The position numbers and the translations under genes are program-made. A model generated the notes under the pieces. That model was not told where the DNA came from. It saw only the letters and a program-made list of their open reading frames with translations, and did no database searches. 15,178 bases of DNA from Clostridia bacterium. GTDB lineage: Bacteria; Bacillota; Clostridia; Oscillospirales; CAG-382. The stretch spans positions 1 to 15,178 of the forward strand of contig JAGBCG010000076.1 in the NCBI GenBank assembly GCA_017938055.1, in the 5' to 3' direction. This document shows, piece after piece, positions 1 to 6,953 of this stretch (positions are counted from its first letter, which is position 1; every line of letters starts with the position of its first letter).

Positions 1-1
1 A

Positions 2-112
2 CTCAAAAAGCAAACTCTCAAAGCTTGGACTGCAATCTTGCTTGCAAAAGGAATTATTGATCTTGCAAAATACAACCGAATGATAGCAAGAATTGACAAG
101 ATGACAGCGTAA
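2..112 (+). CDS. C-terminal end of a small protein (SHOCT-like helix pair), partial
   Basis: An open frame runs in from the window edge and ends at TAA 110-112, giving 36 residues rich in Leu, Ala, Ile and Lys. The pattern, a hydrophobic helix then Leu-Ala-Lys-Gly-Ile-Ile, a short turn and a basic amphipathic helix, resembles the SHOCT-type small proteins often encoded just upstream of large serine recombinases in Clostridia. That likeness is from memory and weak. Its role there is unknown. The start codon lies outside the window. A short GC hairpin follows the stop codon. Codon composition looks normal for the region, but the piece is too short to be sure it is a gene. Confidence 0.4.
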   Translation, partial: LKKQTLKAWTAILLAKGIIDLAKYNRMIARIDKMTA

Positions 113-114
113 AA

Positions 115-133
115 GTGCCGCACTCTGCGGCAT
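115..133. other. Short GC-rich hairpin after the partial gene
   Basis: GCCGCA at 117-122 and TGCGGC at 126-131 form a perfect 6-bp stem around a 3-base loop, extended by a T-A and a G-T pair. It lies 4 bases after the stop of the upstream partial gene, so it could slow or end transcription, but no T-run follows, which makes it a poor intrinsic terminator. Confidence 0.4.
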
Positions 134-140
134 ACATATA

Positions 141-197
141 TTGACATATAACTGTAACATCTTATACCTTGACAATTATCATTTGGTATGGTATCAT
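141..197 (+). promoter_or_regulatory. Two tandem sigma-A-type promoters for the recombinase
   Basis: The first candidate is TTGACA 141-146 with TATACC 163-168 (16-base spacer). The second is TTGACA 169-174 with TATCAT 192-197 (17-base spacer). The second would start transcription near 204, about 25 bases before the recombinase ATG. The -35 of the second directly follows the -10 of the first, so both could be used or could interfere with each other. Confidence 0.6.
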
Positions 198-229
198 TAT
201 ATTGTGATTTTACAGAATAGGAGTAGTCT

Positions 230-1936
230 ATGGATATATATTCAGTTGCAAACCAAATGAAGCTGGAGCGAAAAACTATATTTGATTTACAACTTCGTGT
301 AACCTTTTATGCACGTGTTTCCACAACACGAGAGGAGCAGGAAAACTCCATTGAGCATCAGATAAGCTATTTCAAAGAAATGATACAGAACAACCCAAAC
401 TGGACTTATGTAGATGGGTATGTTGACCGAATAAGAGGAGAACATGCCGTCAACCGAGAAGAATTTATGAGAATGATTGACGACGGCAAGAGCGGAGAAT
501 TCGACCTTATTCTCACAAAAGAGGTCAGCCGTTTTGCGAGAAACACCGTTGACAGTCTTGTTTACACAAGGGATTTACTCAGAAGCGGTGTGGGTGTGTT
601 TTTCCAAAACGACAACATCTGTACCATTGATACCGACAGCGAACTGAGACTCACAATTATGTCAAGTATTGCTGCAGACGAAGTTAGGAAACTTTCGGAG
701 CGTGTCCGCTGGGGACACAAGCGGTCTATCGAGAAAGGTGCTGTAATGGGCAACAACAGAATTTTCGGTTATGACAAAAATGACTGCAAATTGGTTATAA
801 ACGAGGCAGAGGCGGAAATGGTAAGATTCATTTTTGAAACCTACGCCACCGGCAATTACAGCACCCGAAAAATCGAGGATATGATTTACCAGAAAGGGTA
901 TCGAGGAAGAAACGGCACACGCATACACCACAATACCATTTCAGGCATTATTCAGAATCCTAAGTACAAGGGTTACTATTGCGGCAACAAGGTCAAAATC
1001 GTTGACTACCGCACCAAAGAGCAACGATTCTTGCCTGAAGAAGAATGGATAATGTACAAGGACGAAACGGGTAAAATCGTTCCTGCTATTGTGGAAGAAG
1101 AACTGTGGGATAAGTGCAACGAAATTTTCAGAGAACGCAGTAAAATTGTAAAGGACAGAGGTCATTCTCTTAAAGACAAGAGCGTTTTCACAGGTAAAAT
1201 CTGGTGTGCAGCTCACGAAAAGCCTTATTGGAGAACAAGTCATACAAACCCGAGAAATAAAGGTGTTAGCATTTACCAATGGTTATGCTCTGAGAAAAAG
1301 CGATTCGGAACACAGAGCTGTGCTTCCTTTGCAATTATGGAAAGTGAGCTGTACACAATGCTTTCCGACTATTTCAAGGACATTGCCGAGAACATTGAGG
1401 AGTATGTCAACGACTTTATAAAAATCTACAACGAGTGCGACAAGAGTGCCACATCTCAAAAGCAGATAAATGATGTAAAAACAAGAATTGACCGAGAAAA
1501 GCAAAAAAGAGAAAAGCTGCTCGACCTTTATGTTGACGGATCTATCGACAAAAAAGAATTTACCGAAAGAAACGACAGCCTCAACATTTTAATCTCACAG
1601 CTTGAAGAGGATTTATTTGAGCTTGAGGGCAAGGCAAAGGACGACAGCGAATATCTTAACAACGTCAAGAAAATACAGAAGTATTTTGAAACAATGTACA
1701 GTCCAGACGGCGATATGGACAACACGGATGTTGACGAAATGACAAAAGCTATAATAGACAGAATTGATGTAATCCCGATAAACGAAAAACAGATGCGGCT
1801 TGAGGTTAAGCTTAAAATGGGCGGAAAAGGCGACATTACCTATATCAGAAGCGGAGAACGATATGGTTGTCGTTCCGGTAACATTAGTAAGAAGATGGTT
1901 GAAGCTTACGAAAACGGCATGAAGGGTTCTAACTAA
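230..1936 (+). CDS. Large serine recombinase (site-specific integrase/resolvase family)
   Basis: This 568-residue protein is probably the integrase/excisionase of a mobile element. It has the large serine recombinase layout. The N-terminal catalytic domain carries the nucleophile Ser31 in YARVS and SRFARN at 100-105, with the conserved arginines 101 and 104. A recombinase DNA-binding domain follows (about 170-310). A zinc-ribbon-like section has Cys326, His329, Cys353 and Cys364. A Lys/Glu-rich coiled coil (about 410-475) and a basic C-terminal tail complete it. Length is normal for the family. The ATG at 230 is supported by AGGAG at 219-223, 6 bases upstream. The segment where relatives usually read D-E-G-x-S-G-T reads DRIRGEH at 66-72, so the usual Ser-Gly motif is altered; activity is not certain. 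A strong hairpin follows the gene, and a truncated gene lies beyond it. Confidence 0.93.
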   Translation: MDIYSVANQMKLERKTIFDLQLRVTFYARVSTTREEQENSIEHQISYFKEMIQNNPNWTYVDGYVDRIRGEHAVNREEFMRMIDDGKSGEFDLILTKEVSRFARNTVDSLVYTRDLLRSGVGVFFQNDNICTIDTDSELRLTIMSSIAADEVRKLSERVRWGHKRSIEKGAVMGNNRIFGYDKNDCKLVINEAEAEMVRFIFETYATGNYSTRKIEDMIYQKGYRGRNGTRIHHNTISGIIQNPKYKGYYCGNKVKIVDYRTKEQRFLPEEEWIMYKDETGKIVPAIVEEELWDKCNEIFRERSKIVKDRGHSLKDKSVFTGKIWCAAHEKPYWRTSHTNPRNKGVSIYQWLCSEKKRFGTQSCASFAIMESELYTMLSDYFKDIAENIEEYVNDFIKIYNECDKSATSQKQINDVKTRIDREKQKREKLLDLYVDGSIDKKEFTERNDSLNILISQLEEDLFELEGKAKDDSEYLNNVKKIQKYFETMYSPDGDMDNTDVDEMTKAIIDRIDVIPINEKQMRLEVKLKMGGKGDITYIRSGERYGCRSGNISKKMVEAYENGMKGSN

Positions 1937-1971
1937 TTACCACTAAGCCTTATTCATTTATCCTCCACTAA

Positions 1972-2012
1972 GAAAGGAGCTGTTTCACACCGAAGCAGCT
2001 CCTTTCATCTTT
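1972..2012 (+). terminator. Strong hairpin terminator behind the recombinase
   Basis: GAAAGGAGCTG at 1972-1982 pairs perfectly with CAGCTCCTTTC at 1996-2006. The stem continues inward with one G-T pair to leave a 5-base loop, about 15 pairs in all. The sequence after it (ATCTTT) has only a short T-run. The hairpin begins 35 bases after the recombinase stop. Confidence 0.75.
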
Positions 2013-2094
2013 AAAAGTAATACTATTGTCTATTATGTTCAATATTTTTAGTCACACTTATTAATTACATATCAAAATATATTTTTTCTGTATT

Positions 2095-2220
2095 CTAATA
2101 TTTTTTAAAAAAGTCAAACTTTTGGGGAGGTTTAAGCTTTTTGCCGTCGGCCGTGTAAGTGTTTTCAATGATATCTGCACCTTGTTCAATCTTGATAAGG
2201 TAGTAGAGGGTAACATAGAG
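2095..2220 (-). pseudogene. C-terminal gene remnant, 41 codons, truncated at its 5' side
   Basis: Read on the minus strand, 2220 to 2098 translates to 41 residues and ends at TAG (2095-2097). The composition looks like a real protein tail: aromatic/hydrophobic strand (LYVTLYYLIKIEQG), then a polar turn with NTYTADGKK, then PPQKFDFFKKY at the end. Immediately upstream in the same frame are TAA (2221-2223) and TGA (2224-2226), with no start codon or ribosome binding site, so the front of the gene is missing. I do not recognise the family. Its position between a serine recombinase and an AT-rich gene block suggests it was cut by an insertion or deletion. A frameshift just upstream is the alternative, but the other two frames there show no matching protein. 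Confidence 0.5.
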
Positions 2221-2251
2221 TTATCATACCTATGTTTTTCGAAAACAAAAT

Positions 2252-2265
2252 ATATCATATGATAT
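2252..2265. repeat. 14-bp perfect palindrome
   Basis: ATATCATATGATAT is its own reverse complement. It lies about 20 bases beyond the stop codon of the minus-strand lipoprotein gene. On that strand it is followed by a T-rich run (ATTTTGTTTT), so it may be a weak AT-rich terminator or a protein-binding site. A small AGCG/CGCT hairpin lies between it and the stop codon (2274-2286). Confidence 0.4.
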
Positions 2266-2287
2266 CAATACTTAGCGTTCAACGCTT

Positions 2288-2869
2288 TTACATTTCAGTG
2301 AATGAACTGTTATCTACTGTGCCTTTCTCACCACTAAGTATACTAATTCCAGGAACCAATCTTTCTTCCAATGGTTTATAATCATCATAATCAATTTTTG
2401 CAAATTCCAACATATATAACCCTTCATTGTTCGGTGTAATAGAGTCATTGCAATAATCAACCACAAAACAAGTATATGTTTCATTTCCAGTTAATAACAA
2501 AGTAAAAGAGTAAGTGAGCATTTTAGATATATTTCCATCCTTATACTCAGTTCTGGCGGAAACTGCTTTATCCCACTCTTCTAATGTAACACTGCCATTT
2601 AAGAACGATTCCAATTCTTGCGTTTGTAAATCAAAATTATCAATACTATTTTGTGCTTTTTCCGAAAATAGTTTTTTTAATGAAACGTAATCTTTAGAAT
2701 TAATACACCTTATAATTTCTTCTGTTAAATCTTCTGCTATTTTTGTATCATCATTAAAGAACAAAGCCCTTTCAGATTTCATAACCGACGAGTGTCCTTT
2801 CCAATCACATGAAATAAACATAATCAGCAATAGAGTTATAAGTAAGCATAAGAATATACTTCTTTTCAT
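2288..2869 (-). CDS. Predicted lipoprotein, DUF5104-like
   Basis: This 193-residue protein is probably membrane-anchored on the outer face. The ATG at 2869 is preceded by GGAGG (2875-2879) at 5 bases. An in-frame TTG 12 bases further upstream overlaps that site and is rejected. The N-terminus MKRSIF, a hydrophobic stretch and a lipobox-like F-I-S-C (Cys at residue 21) form a lipoprotein signal. The mature part has a helix-rich segment, IRCINSKDYVSLKKLFSEKA, then DFDLQTQELESFLNG and a beta-rich C-terminal half. This matches my memory of DUF5104 lipoproteins of Clostridia, whose function is unknown. It lies 57 bases downstream of the seven-segment membrane protein gene on the same strand and may be co-transcribed with it. 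Confidence 0.7.
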   Translation of the reverse strand: MKRSIFLCLLITLLLIMFISCDWKGHSSVMKSERALFFNDDTKIAEDLTEEIIRCINSKDYVSLKKLFSEKAQNSIDNFDLQTQELESFLNGSVTLEEWDKAVSARTEYKDGNISKMLTYSFTLLLTGNETYTCFVVDYCNDSITPNNEGLYMLEFAKIDYDDYKPLEERLVPGISILSGEKGTVDNSSFTEM

Positions 2870-2926
2870 AAAGTCCTCCAAAATATTTAAAAATTAAGAG
2901 TAGCAGTATATTGATTATATGACTTG

Positions 2927-4342
2927 TCACAAGCTCAACTCATTTGCACAATTAATAATGTAATCTTCGTTGTATTTGAACACATCAATAAAGTTTTTTT
3001 CTTTGGAACTAAACTCTCCATTACGGTATCTTTCTATATACGGATGAATGAATGATAGATCGTGTTTGAGCATATATTCTCCGCCATATTCAAAGGCAAG
3101 AATATCACCTTCCTCAAGAATAACCCTAAGTACAGATGAAACAACCTCGTCCTTTGATATATCTGACAAATTATCGAACGGCACAACCACAGGAACACCA
3201 TCTTTTACATAACATATGGCACTGTTTTTATAAATGTAAACACTTTGACCATCAACAATATACTCTTTGTAATTATTCGCTCGTTCCAAATGATTATCAA
3301 TTATCTCGTAATTATCTCGATCATCATTAAGAACAAAACTATCACCTATCCTCTTACCGTCGAAGAAAGTGTTGTTGACAGAAACTACTTTATATGAAAA
3401 ACAGGTTCGTTGCCCGCCCAAATCGTCAAATCTAGACATACTAATTGTAGTAACTGAATTACCAAATCCTCCATCTGATATACCGCCTTTATTACTTGTA
3501 TGAACTGACAAATTTGACCACAAGTCAGTTCGTGCAAATAAAGCACTTGGAATAACCAAGACATAGCCAACAAAACCGAGAAGTACCAATCTTACGAGAT
3601 AAGTACCGATTTTTACCGCTACACTGTCGTTCTTTTGAGTTTTTGCTTCTTCTTCCTTTATCAAATCCATTAAAGTTGGAGATTTGATTTCTCTTTGTGA
3701 AAGCAGAACTATTACAGCAATGCCTAATACGGTATCAAAAATAAGCAATACTATAGAATGAATAAACAAGTAGTTTTGAGACAGCACCTGCAATGGGTTA
3801 CTAAAAGGTATATACTGCTCATACAGTTCAAACAGTTTTAAACAAATACTTGTGTCAACTATTAAACATGCTACAACGGCAAGCAAAACAATCGCAAAAA
3901 ACACAATCAAATTTCTGGTGAATTTAAGCTTTAAATTCTGCTTATATGATAAAACAGCAAAAAAAGCAATCCATAATAATATCAGAATTAAATCCTGTGC
4001 CAAAAATCCCCACAACCCAAAGAGAGAAACTACCGTTGCATTCAAGAATTCAAAACACAACTGAATAGCTACTAAAAGGCATATCTTTTTTAAGCTTTGA
4101 GATATTTGCTGTTTTCTATCATTGTCAAAAATCTGCTCAGAGAACAAACTTTTACCATTTGAAACAAATAGGACAAGAAATATAAAATATACTGTCATTG
4201 AAAGCAAATTCACTATACTTTTGGGAATATCTAATCCCATCGAAGCACTTCGGAAAATATGACGGGGATAATCCGAACTAATCCAAAATGCAACATTGAT
4301 AAAGAAAATAGCAAACACATTATAAGATATTTTTTCTTTCAT
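2927..4342 (-). CDS. Polytopic membrane protein with soluble C-terminal domain, unknown family
   Basis: I do not recognise this 471-residue protein. By eye it has about seven membrane segments near residues 8-22, 42-62, 88-110, 112-131, 143-163, 190-216 and 246-268. A roughly 200-residue polar C-terminal part follows, containing a Gly/Ser-rich linker (NKGGISDGGFGNS) and a mainly beta-strand pattern. No signature of a transporter, kinase or protease is visible. The start is supported by GGAGG seven bases before the ATG. The neighbours are an ECF S-component-like gene 48 bases upstream and a lipoprotein gene 57 bases downstream, all on the minus strand, so the three could act together at the membrane. 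The gene is AT-rich and uses many AAA, ATA and TTA codons, more than the transporter genes to its right, which might reflect separate ancestry. Confidence 0.75.
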   Translation of the reverse strand: MKEKISYNVFAIFFINVAFWISSDYPRHIFRSASMGLDIPKSIVNLLSMTVYFIFLVLFVSNGKSLFSEQIFDNDRKQQISQSLKKICLLVAIQLCFEFLNATVVSLFGLWGFLAQDLILILLWIAFFAVLSYKQNLKLKFTRNLIVFFAIVLLAVVACLIVDTSICLKLFELYEQYIPFSNPLQVLSQNYLFIHSIVLLIFDTVLGIAVIVLLSQREIKSPTLMDLIKEEEAKTQKNDSVAVKIGTYLVRLVLLGFVGYVLVIPSALFARTDLWSNLSVHTSNKGGISDGGFGNSVTTISMSRFDDLGGQRTCFSYKVVSVNNTFFDGKRIGDSFVLNDDRDNYEIIDNHLERANNYKEYIVDGQSVYIYKNSAICYVKDGVPVVVPFDNLSDISKDEVVSSVLRVILEEGDILAFEYGGEYMLKHDLSFIHPYIERYRNGEFSSKEKNFIDVFKYNEDYIINCANELSL

Positions 4343-4390
4343 TTACATGCCTCCTTATAATAATTTGACACGACAAGATACACGGTTCTA

Positions 4391-4912
4391 TTATTTTCGA
4401 GTTGCAAGCCCCAACACCTTTGAAACAGGAGTGTACAGGCAAAGCATTACTGCCATATTCCCTAATCCATGTATTAAATCGTACGGAATTCCCACCGCCC
4501 ACCAGGACAGTGCATAGCCAAATCCGGGGTTTGAGTTTCCTATAAAAATATAGGTGAAAGAAAACAACAAGCCAAAAAGCAAACCGAAAAGCGTTGACAA
4601 AACTGTAAGTGAAAATTTAGTAGCTCTTTTTCGCAAAATACAACTTAAAACACACAAAATCGGCCAGATATATATGTAACCTATCCACCATACCGTAAAT
4701 CCGTAAAGCAATCCCTCTATTAAAACAAAAGCAAACACCGCAAGCAATGTTTTTCTGCCAAAGTATACTGAAAACATAATTATCATAAAGGAAACTATCT
4801 CAACGTTTGGAATAAAGGAAAGCACCGCTTTTCCCGTGGTGAGAAGTGCTGTCATCATTCCAACAAGTGCTACATTTTTGGTAAAACCTGTTCTTTCAGT
4901 ATTTTTCATCAT
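4391..4912 (-). CDS. ECF-transporter substrate-binding (S) component-like membrane protein
   Basis: This 173-residue, highly hydrophobic protein has five or six membrane segments. An early segment starts with ALVGMMTALLTTGKAVLSFIPN, followed by VSFMIIMFSVYFGRK and LIEGLLYGFTVWW. Size and pattern fit the S components of energy-coupling-factor (ECF) vitamin or micronutrient importers. The substrate cannot be read from the sequence. The start overlaps the stop of the upstream DUF4430 gene (ATGA, 4909-4912), so the two are translationally coupled. In my memory this gene pair recurs in Clostridia, and DUF4430 resembles the cobalamin-binding beta domain of transcobalamins, so a corrinoid ligand is possible but unproven. 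No ECF ATPase or T component lies in the window; they could be shared and encoded elsewhere. Met1 and Met2 are adjacent, so the start is uncertain by one codon. Confidence 0.7.
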   Translation of the reverse strand: MMKNTERTGFTKNVALVGMMTALLTTGKAVLSFIPNVEIVSFMIIMFSVYFGRKTLLAVFAFVLIEGLLYGFTVWWIGYIYIWPILCVLSCILRKRATKFSLTVLSTLFGLLFGLLFSFTYIFIGNSNPGFGYALSWWAVGIPYDLIHGLGNMAVMLCLYTPVSKVLGLATRK

Positions 4913-5355
4913 GCCAACGTATATACTATGCTATATTCAACGCCGTCCTCAACGGGCTGAGTATCAATACCATGCATTCCGTATTCTCCGTCTACAAGAA
5001 TCGACCAGTATGCTCCGTCTTCTTCGTAAATTGCCCTTTGTCCGTTTACTTCCTCAAGCATTAAGCCGTAAGCACCCTCTGTTCCTGAATATGTAAGCCC
5101 CTCTGTCTCGTCCATTGCCTGTCTCAAATATTCAGCATGGGTACTAATCTTATATTCCGTCTGCTGTGAGTCTTTACCGATGACCTTTATTACAATACTC
5201 TTTTCTAAAAACAGTATAGAGTCTGCGTCCGTAACAAGTGCTTCATCAGACTTATTTACATTTTTAGGTCTGCCAAAAATAAAAAACACTCCCACCATAA
5301 GTATTGCCACAAGAATTATTGCGACAATTCCAATTATCCTTTTCTTTGATAACAT
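4909..5355 (-). CDS. DUF4430-domain membrane-anchored protein
   Basis: This protein of 148 residues has a basic N-terminus (MLSKKR), one membrane anchor (about residues 7-28), a polar linker and a C-terminal domain. That domain carries the DUF4430 pattern: EYLRQAMDETEGL, then the tyrosine- and glycine-rich strand YSGTEGAYGLMLEEVNG, then AYWSILVDGEYG and GVEYSIVYTLA. DUF4430 folds are found in surface proteins and in the ligand-binding beta domain of transcobalamin-type proteins. The domain would sit outside the membrane and may present a ligand to the coupled S component. The ATG at 5355 is chosen because GAGG precedes it by 7 bases. An ATG 57 bases further upstream would place the start inside the promoter. 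This is the first gene of the minus-strand run. Confidence 0.78.
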   Translation of the reverse strand: MLSKKRIIGIVAIILVAILMVGVFFIFGRPKNVNKSDEALVTDADSILFLEKSIVIKVIGKDSQQTEYKISTHAEYLRQAMDETEGLTYSGTEGAYGLMLEEVNGQRAIYEEDGAYWSILVDGEYGMHGIDTQPVEDGVEYSIVYTLA

Positions 5356-5383
5356 AACAATTCCTCTTTTCCTTTTTTTATTA

Positions 5384-5412
5384 ATTATAACAAATTTATC
5401 AATTTTAGTCAA
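5384..5412 (-). promoter_or_regulatory. Promoter of the DUF4430/S-component run
   Basis: On the minus strand TTGACT (plus positions 5407-5412) and TATAAT (5384-5389) are separated by exactly 17 bases. Transcription should start near 5377, about 22 bases before the ATG at 5355. The site confirms that the upstream in-frame ATG at 5412 is not the start. Confidence 0.75.
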
Positions 5413-5449
5413 CTAACCTTTTCTTTTATACAGAACAACTTGCATCGTG

Positions 5450-5478
5450 TTGACAAAAATTTCTTTTCCATATATAAT
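5450..5478 (+). promoter_or_regulatory. Consensus promoter of sstT
   Basis: TTGACA at 5450-5455 and TATAAT at 5473-5478, spaced 17 bases, match the sigma-A consensus at all twelve positions. The promoter fires away from the minus-strand promoter at 5384-5412, with about 37 bases between the two -35 boxes. Confidence 0.82.
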
Positions 5479-5511
5479 TATGGTTGATATACAAAGAAAG
5501 GACTTATGCCC

Positions 5512-6753
5512 ATGAAAAAGCTTTTTCAACTTTATACAAACACAAACCTCATTGTGAGAATAGCCATCTGTCTTGTTATCGGTGTTGTTCTCGGTCTTGC
5601 TGTTCCCTCGGCCACGGCTATAGGAATTTTAGGAAACCTGTTTGTAGGCAGCCTTAAAGCTATTGCTCCGGTACTTGTATTTGTCCTTGTTATTTCCTCC
5701 ATTGCAAATTCAAAAGGCTCTGTTGGAAAACGCTTCAGAACCGTTATTGCTCTTTATATTATAAGTACACTTCTTGCAGCAATCACAGCGGTTGTTGCAA
5801 GCTATCTGTTTCCCGTTACAATTACTCTTGCAAGTGCTGCCGAGGGTACTGCCCCTGATTCTCTTGCACAGGTGCTTACAAATCTTCTTAACAACATCGT
5901 CGCAAACCCTATTGCCTCTATTTCAAATGCCAATTACCTGGGGATTCTTTTCTGGGCAGTTGTTATCGGTCTTGCAGTAAAGCTTGTTGCATCACAAACC
6001 ACTAAAGAAGTATTCGGCAACATTTCAGAGTCGATAACAAAGGTCGTTCACTGGGTAATTCAGTTTGCTCCTTTTGGTATTCTCGGTCTTGTATTTACGC
6101 TTGTTTCCGAAAACGGCATTGACATATTCAAGGATTACGGCAAACTGCTTGCAGTGCTTGTAGGCTGCATGCTTGTTGTAGCTTTTGTGGTGGACCCGAT
6201 TATTGTTGCTGTGTGCTTAAAGAAAAACCCGTATCCCCTTGTTATAAGATGCTTTAGGGAAAGCGGCGTTACGGCATTCTTTACAAGAAGCTCTGCGGCA
6301 AACATCCCTGTAAACATGGAGCTTTGCAGAAAGCTCAACCTTGACAAGAATCTCTATTCCGTATCTATCCCTCTCGGTGCAACAATCAACATGGATGGTG
6401 CTGCTATTACAATTACAATAATGACACTTGCCGCAGCAAACACCTTAGGAATTCAAGTTTCGCTTCCTATGGCAATTATCCTGAGCTTTATGGCAACTTT
6501 AGGTGCATGCGGTGCATCAGGTGTTGCAGGCGGGTCACTTCTTCTTATACCCATGGCATGCTCTTTGTTTGGAATTTCAAACGACATTGCAATGCAAGTT
6601 GTTGGTATCGGCTTTATTATAGGCGTTGTTCAGGACAGCCTTGAAACAGCTATCAACTCGTCAGGTGACGTTATTTTTGCAGCAACTGCTGAATATATGG
6701 AAAGACAAAAGAACGGCGAAAAAATTGAGTTCAAAAAAGAATTTAAGGAATAA
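5512..6753 (+). CDS. sstT: Na+/serine-threonine symporter, SstT type
   Basis: This is a membrane carrier of the dicarboxylate/amino acid:cation symporter (DAACS) family. It is expected to bring serine and threonine into the cell with Na+. The protein is 413 residues from the ATG at 5512, the usual length of SstT. Membrane segments run throughout. The family signature SIPLGATINMDGAAI lies near residue 285. It is followed by ACGASGVAGGSLLLIPMAC and a Gln-Asp-Ser segment (VVQDSLETAINSSGD) matching the cation/substrate-binding core of SstT. An ATG at 5506 is also in frame, but AAAGGA ends only 3 bases before it; 5512 has better spacing. The gene stands alone with its own consensus promoter. An inverted-repeat element follows in place of a clear terminator. 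Confidence 0.92.
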   Translation: MKKLFQLYTNTNLIVRIAICLVIGVVLGLAVPSATAIGILGNLFVGSLKAIAPVLVFVLVISSIANSKGSVGKRFRTVIALYIISTLLAAITAVVASYLFPVTITLASAAEGTAPDSLAQVLTNLLNNIVANPIASISNANYLGILFWAVVIGLAVKLVASQTTKEVFGNISESITKVVHWVIQFAPFGILGLVFTLVSENGIDIFKDYGKLLAVLVGCMLVVAFVVDPIIVAVCLKKNPYPLVIRCFRESGVTAFFTRSSAANIPVNMELCRKLNLDKNLYSVSIPLGATINMDGAAITITIMTLAAANTLGIQVSLPMAIILSFMATLGACGASGVAGGSLLLIPMACSLFGISNDIAMQVVGIGFIIGVVQDSLETAINSSGDVIFAATAEYMERQKNGEKIEFKKEFKE

Positions 6754-6784
6754 CTAATAATATAGATTGAGCTGTAGCAAAATT

Positions 6785-6843
6785 CGCAAATTGTACAAAA
6801 AAGCGGGACGATGTGGGCATCGTCCCCTACGAATAATTGTGCG
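6785..6843. repeat. Intergenic inverted-repeat element (REP/MITE-like hairpin)
   Basis: GGGACGATG at 6805-6813 pairs perfectly with CATCGTCCC at 6818-6826 around TGGG, a 9-bp GC-rich stem. The flanks also match imperfectly in inverted order: CGCAAATTGTAC on the left against CGCACAATTATTC read from the right. On the plus strand no T-run follows the stem, but on the minus strand it ends in CCCGC-TTTTTT and would look like a terminator although no minus-strand gene is near. The layout resembles dispersed palindromic repeats seen in gut Clostridia. This likeness is from memory and only a genome-wide copy count can confirm it. Confidence 0.5.
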
Positions 6844-6896
6844 TTTTGTATATGTTCCATGTTGTAACAAATCATTTTGCTAAACCCCTTTTTTTA

Positions 6897-6925
6897 TTGA
6901 CTTTTTTGTCATAATAAAGTATAAT
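6897..6925 (+). promoter_or_regulatory. Promoter of the histidinol-phosphatase-like gene
   Basis: TTGACT at 6897-6902 and TATAAT at 6920-6925 are 17 bases apart. The predicted start of transcription is about 21 bases before the ATG at 6954. Confidence 0.75.
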
Positions 6926-6953
6926 TGGCAGGGAAACTCGGGAGGTGACGGAC

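Noticed and set aside
1..229. Attachment site of the serine recombinase
   Set aside because: No repeated core could be matched between this region and the sequence after the recombinase; the other end of the element is outside the window.
2061..2258. A 65-codon minus-strand frame overlapping the gene remnant
   Set aside because: It has no ribosome binding site and reads across the remnant in a different frame. The remnant's own frame gives a much more protein-like sequence.
4320..4502. Minus-strand frame between the S component and the membrane protein
   Set aside because: It overlaps the two real genes in another frame and has no protein-like pattern.
5356..5505. A cobalamin or other riboswitch ahead of the DUF4430/S-component genes
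   Set aside because: The predicted leader is only about 22 bases long, too short for any known riboswitch.
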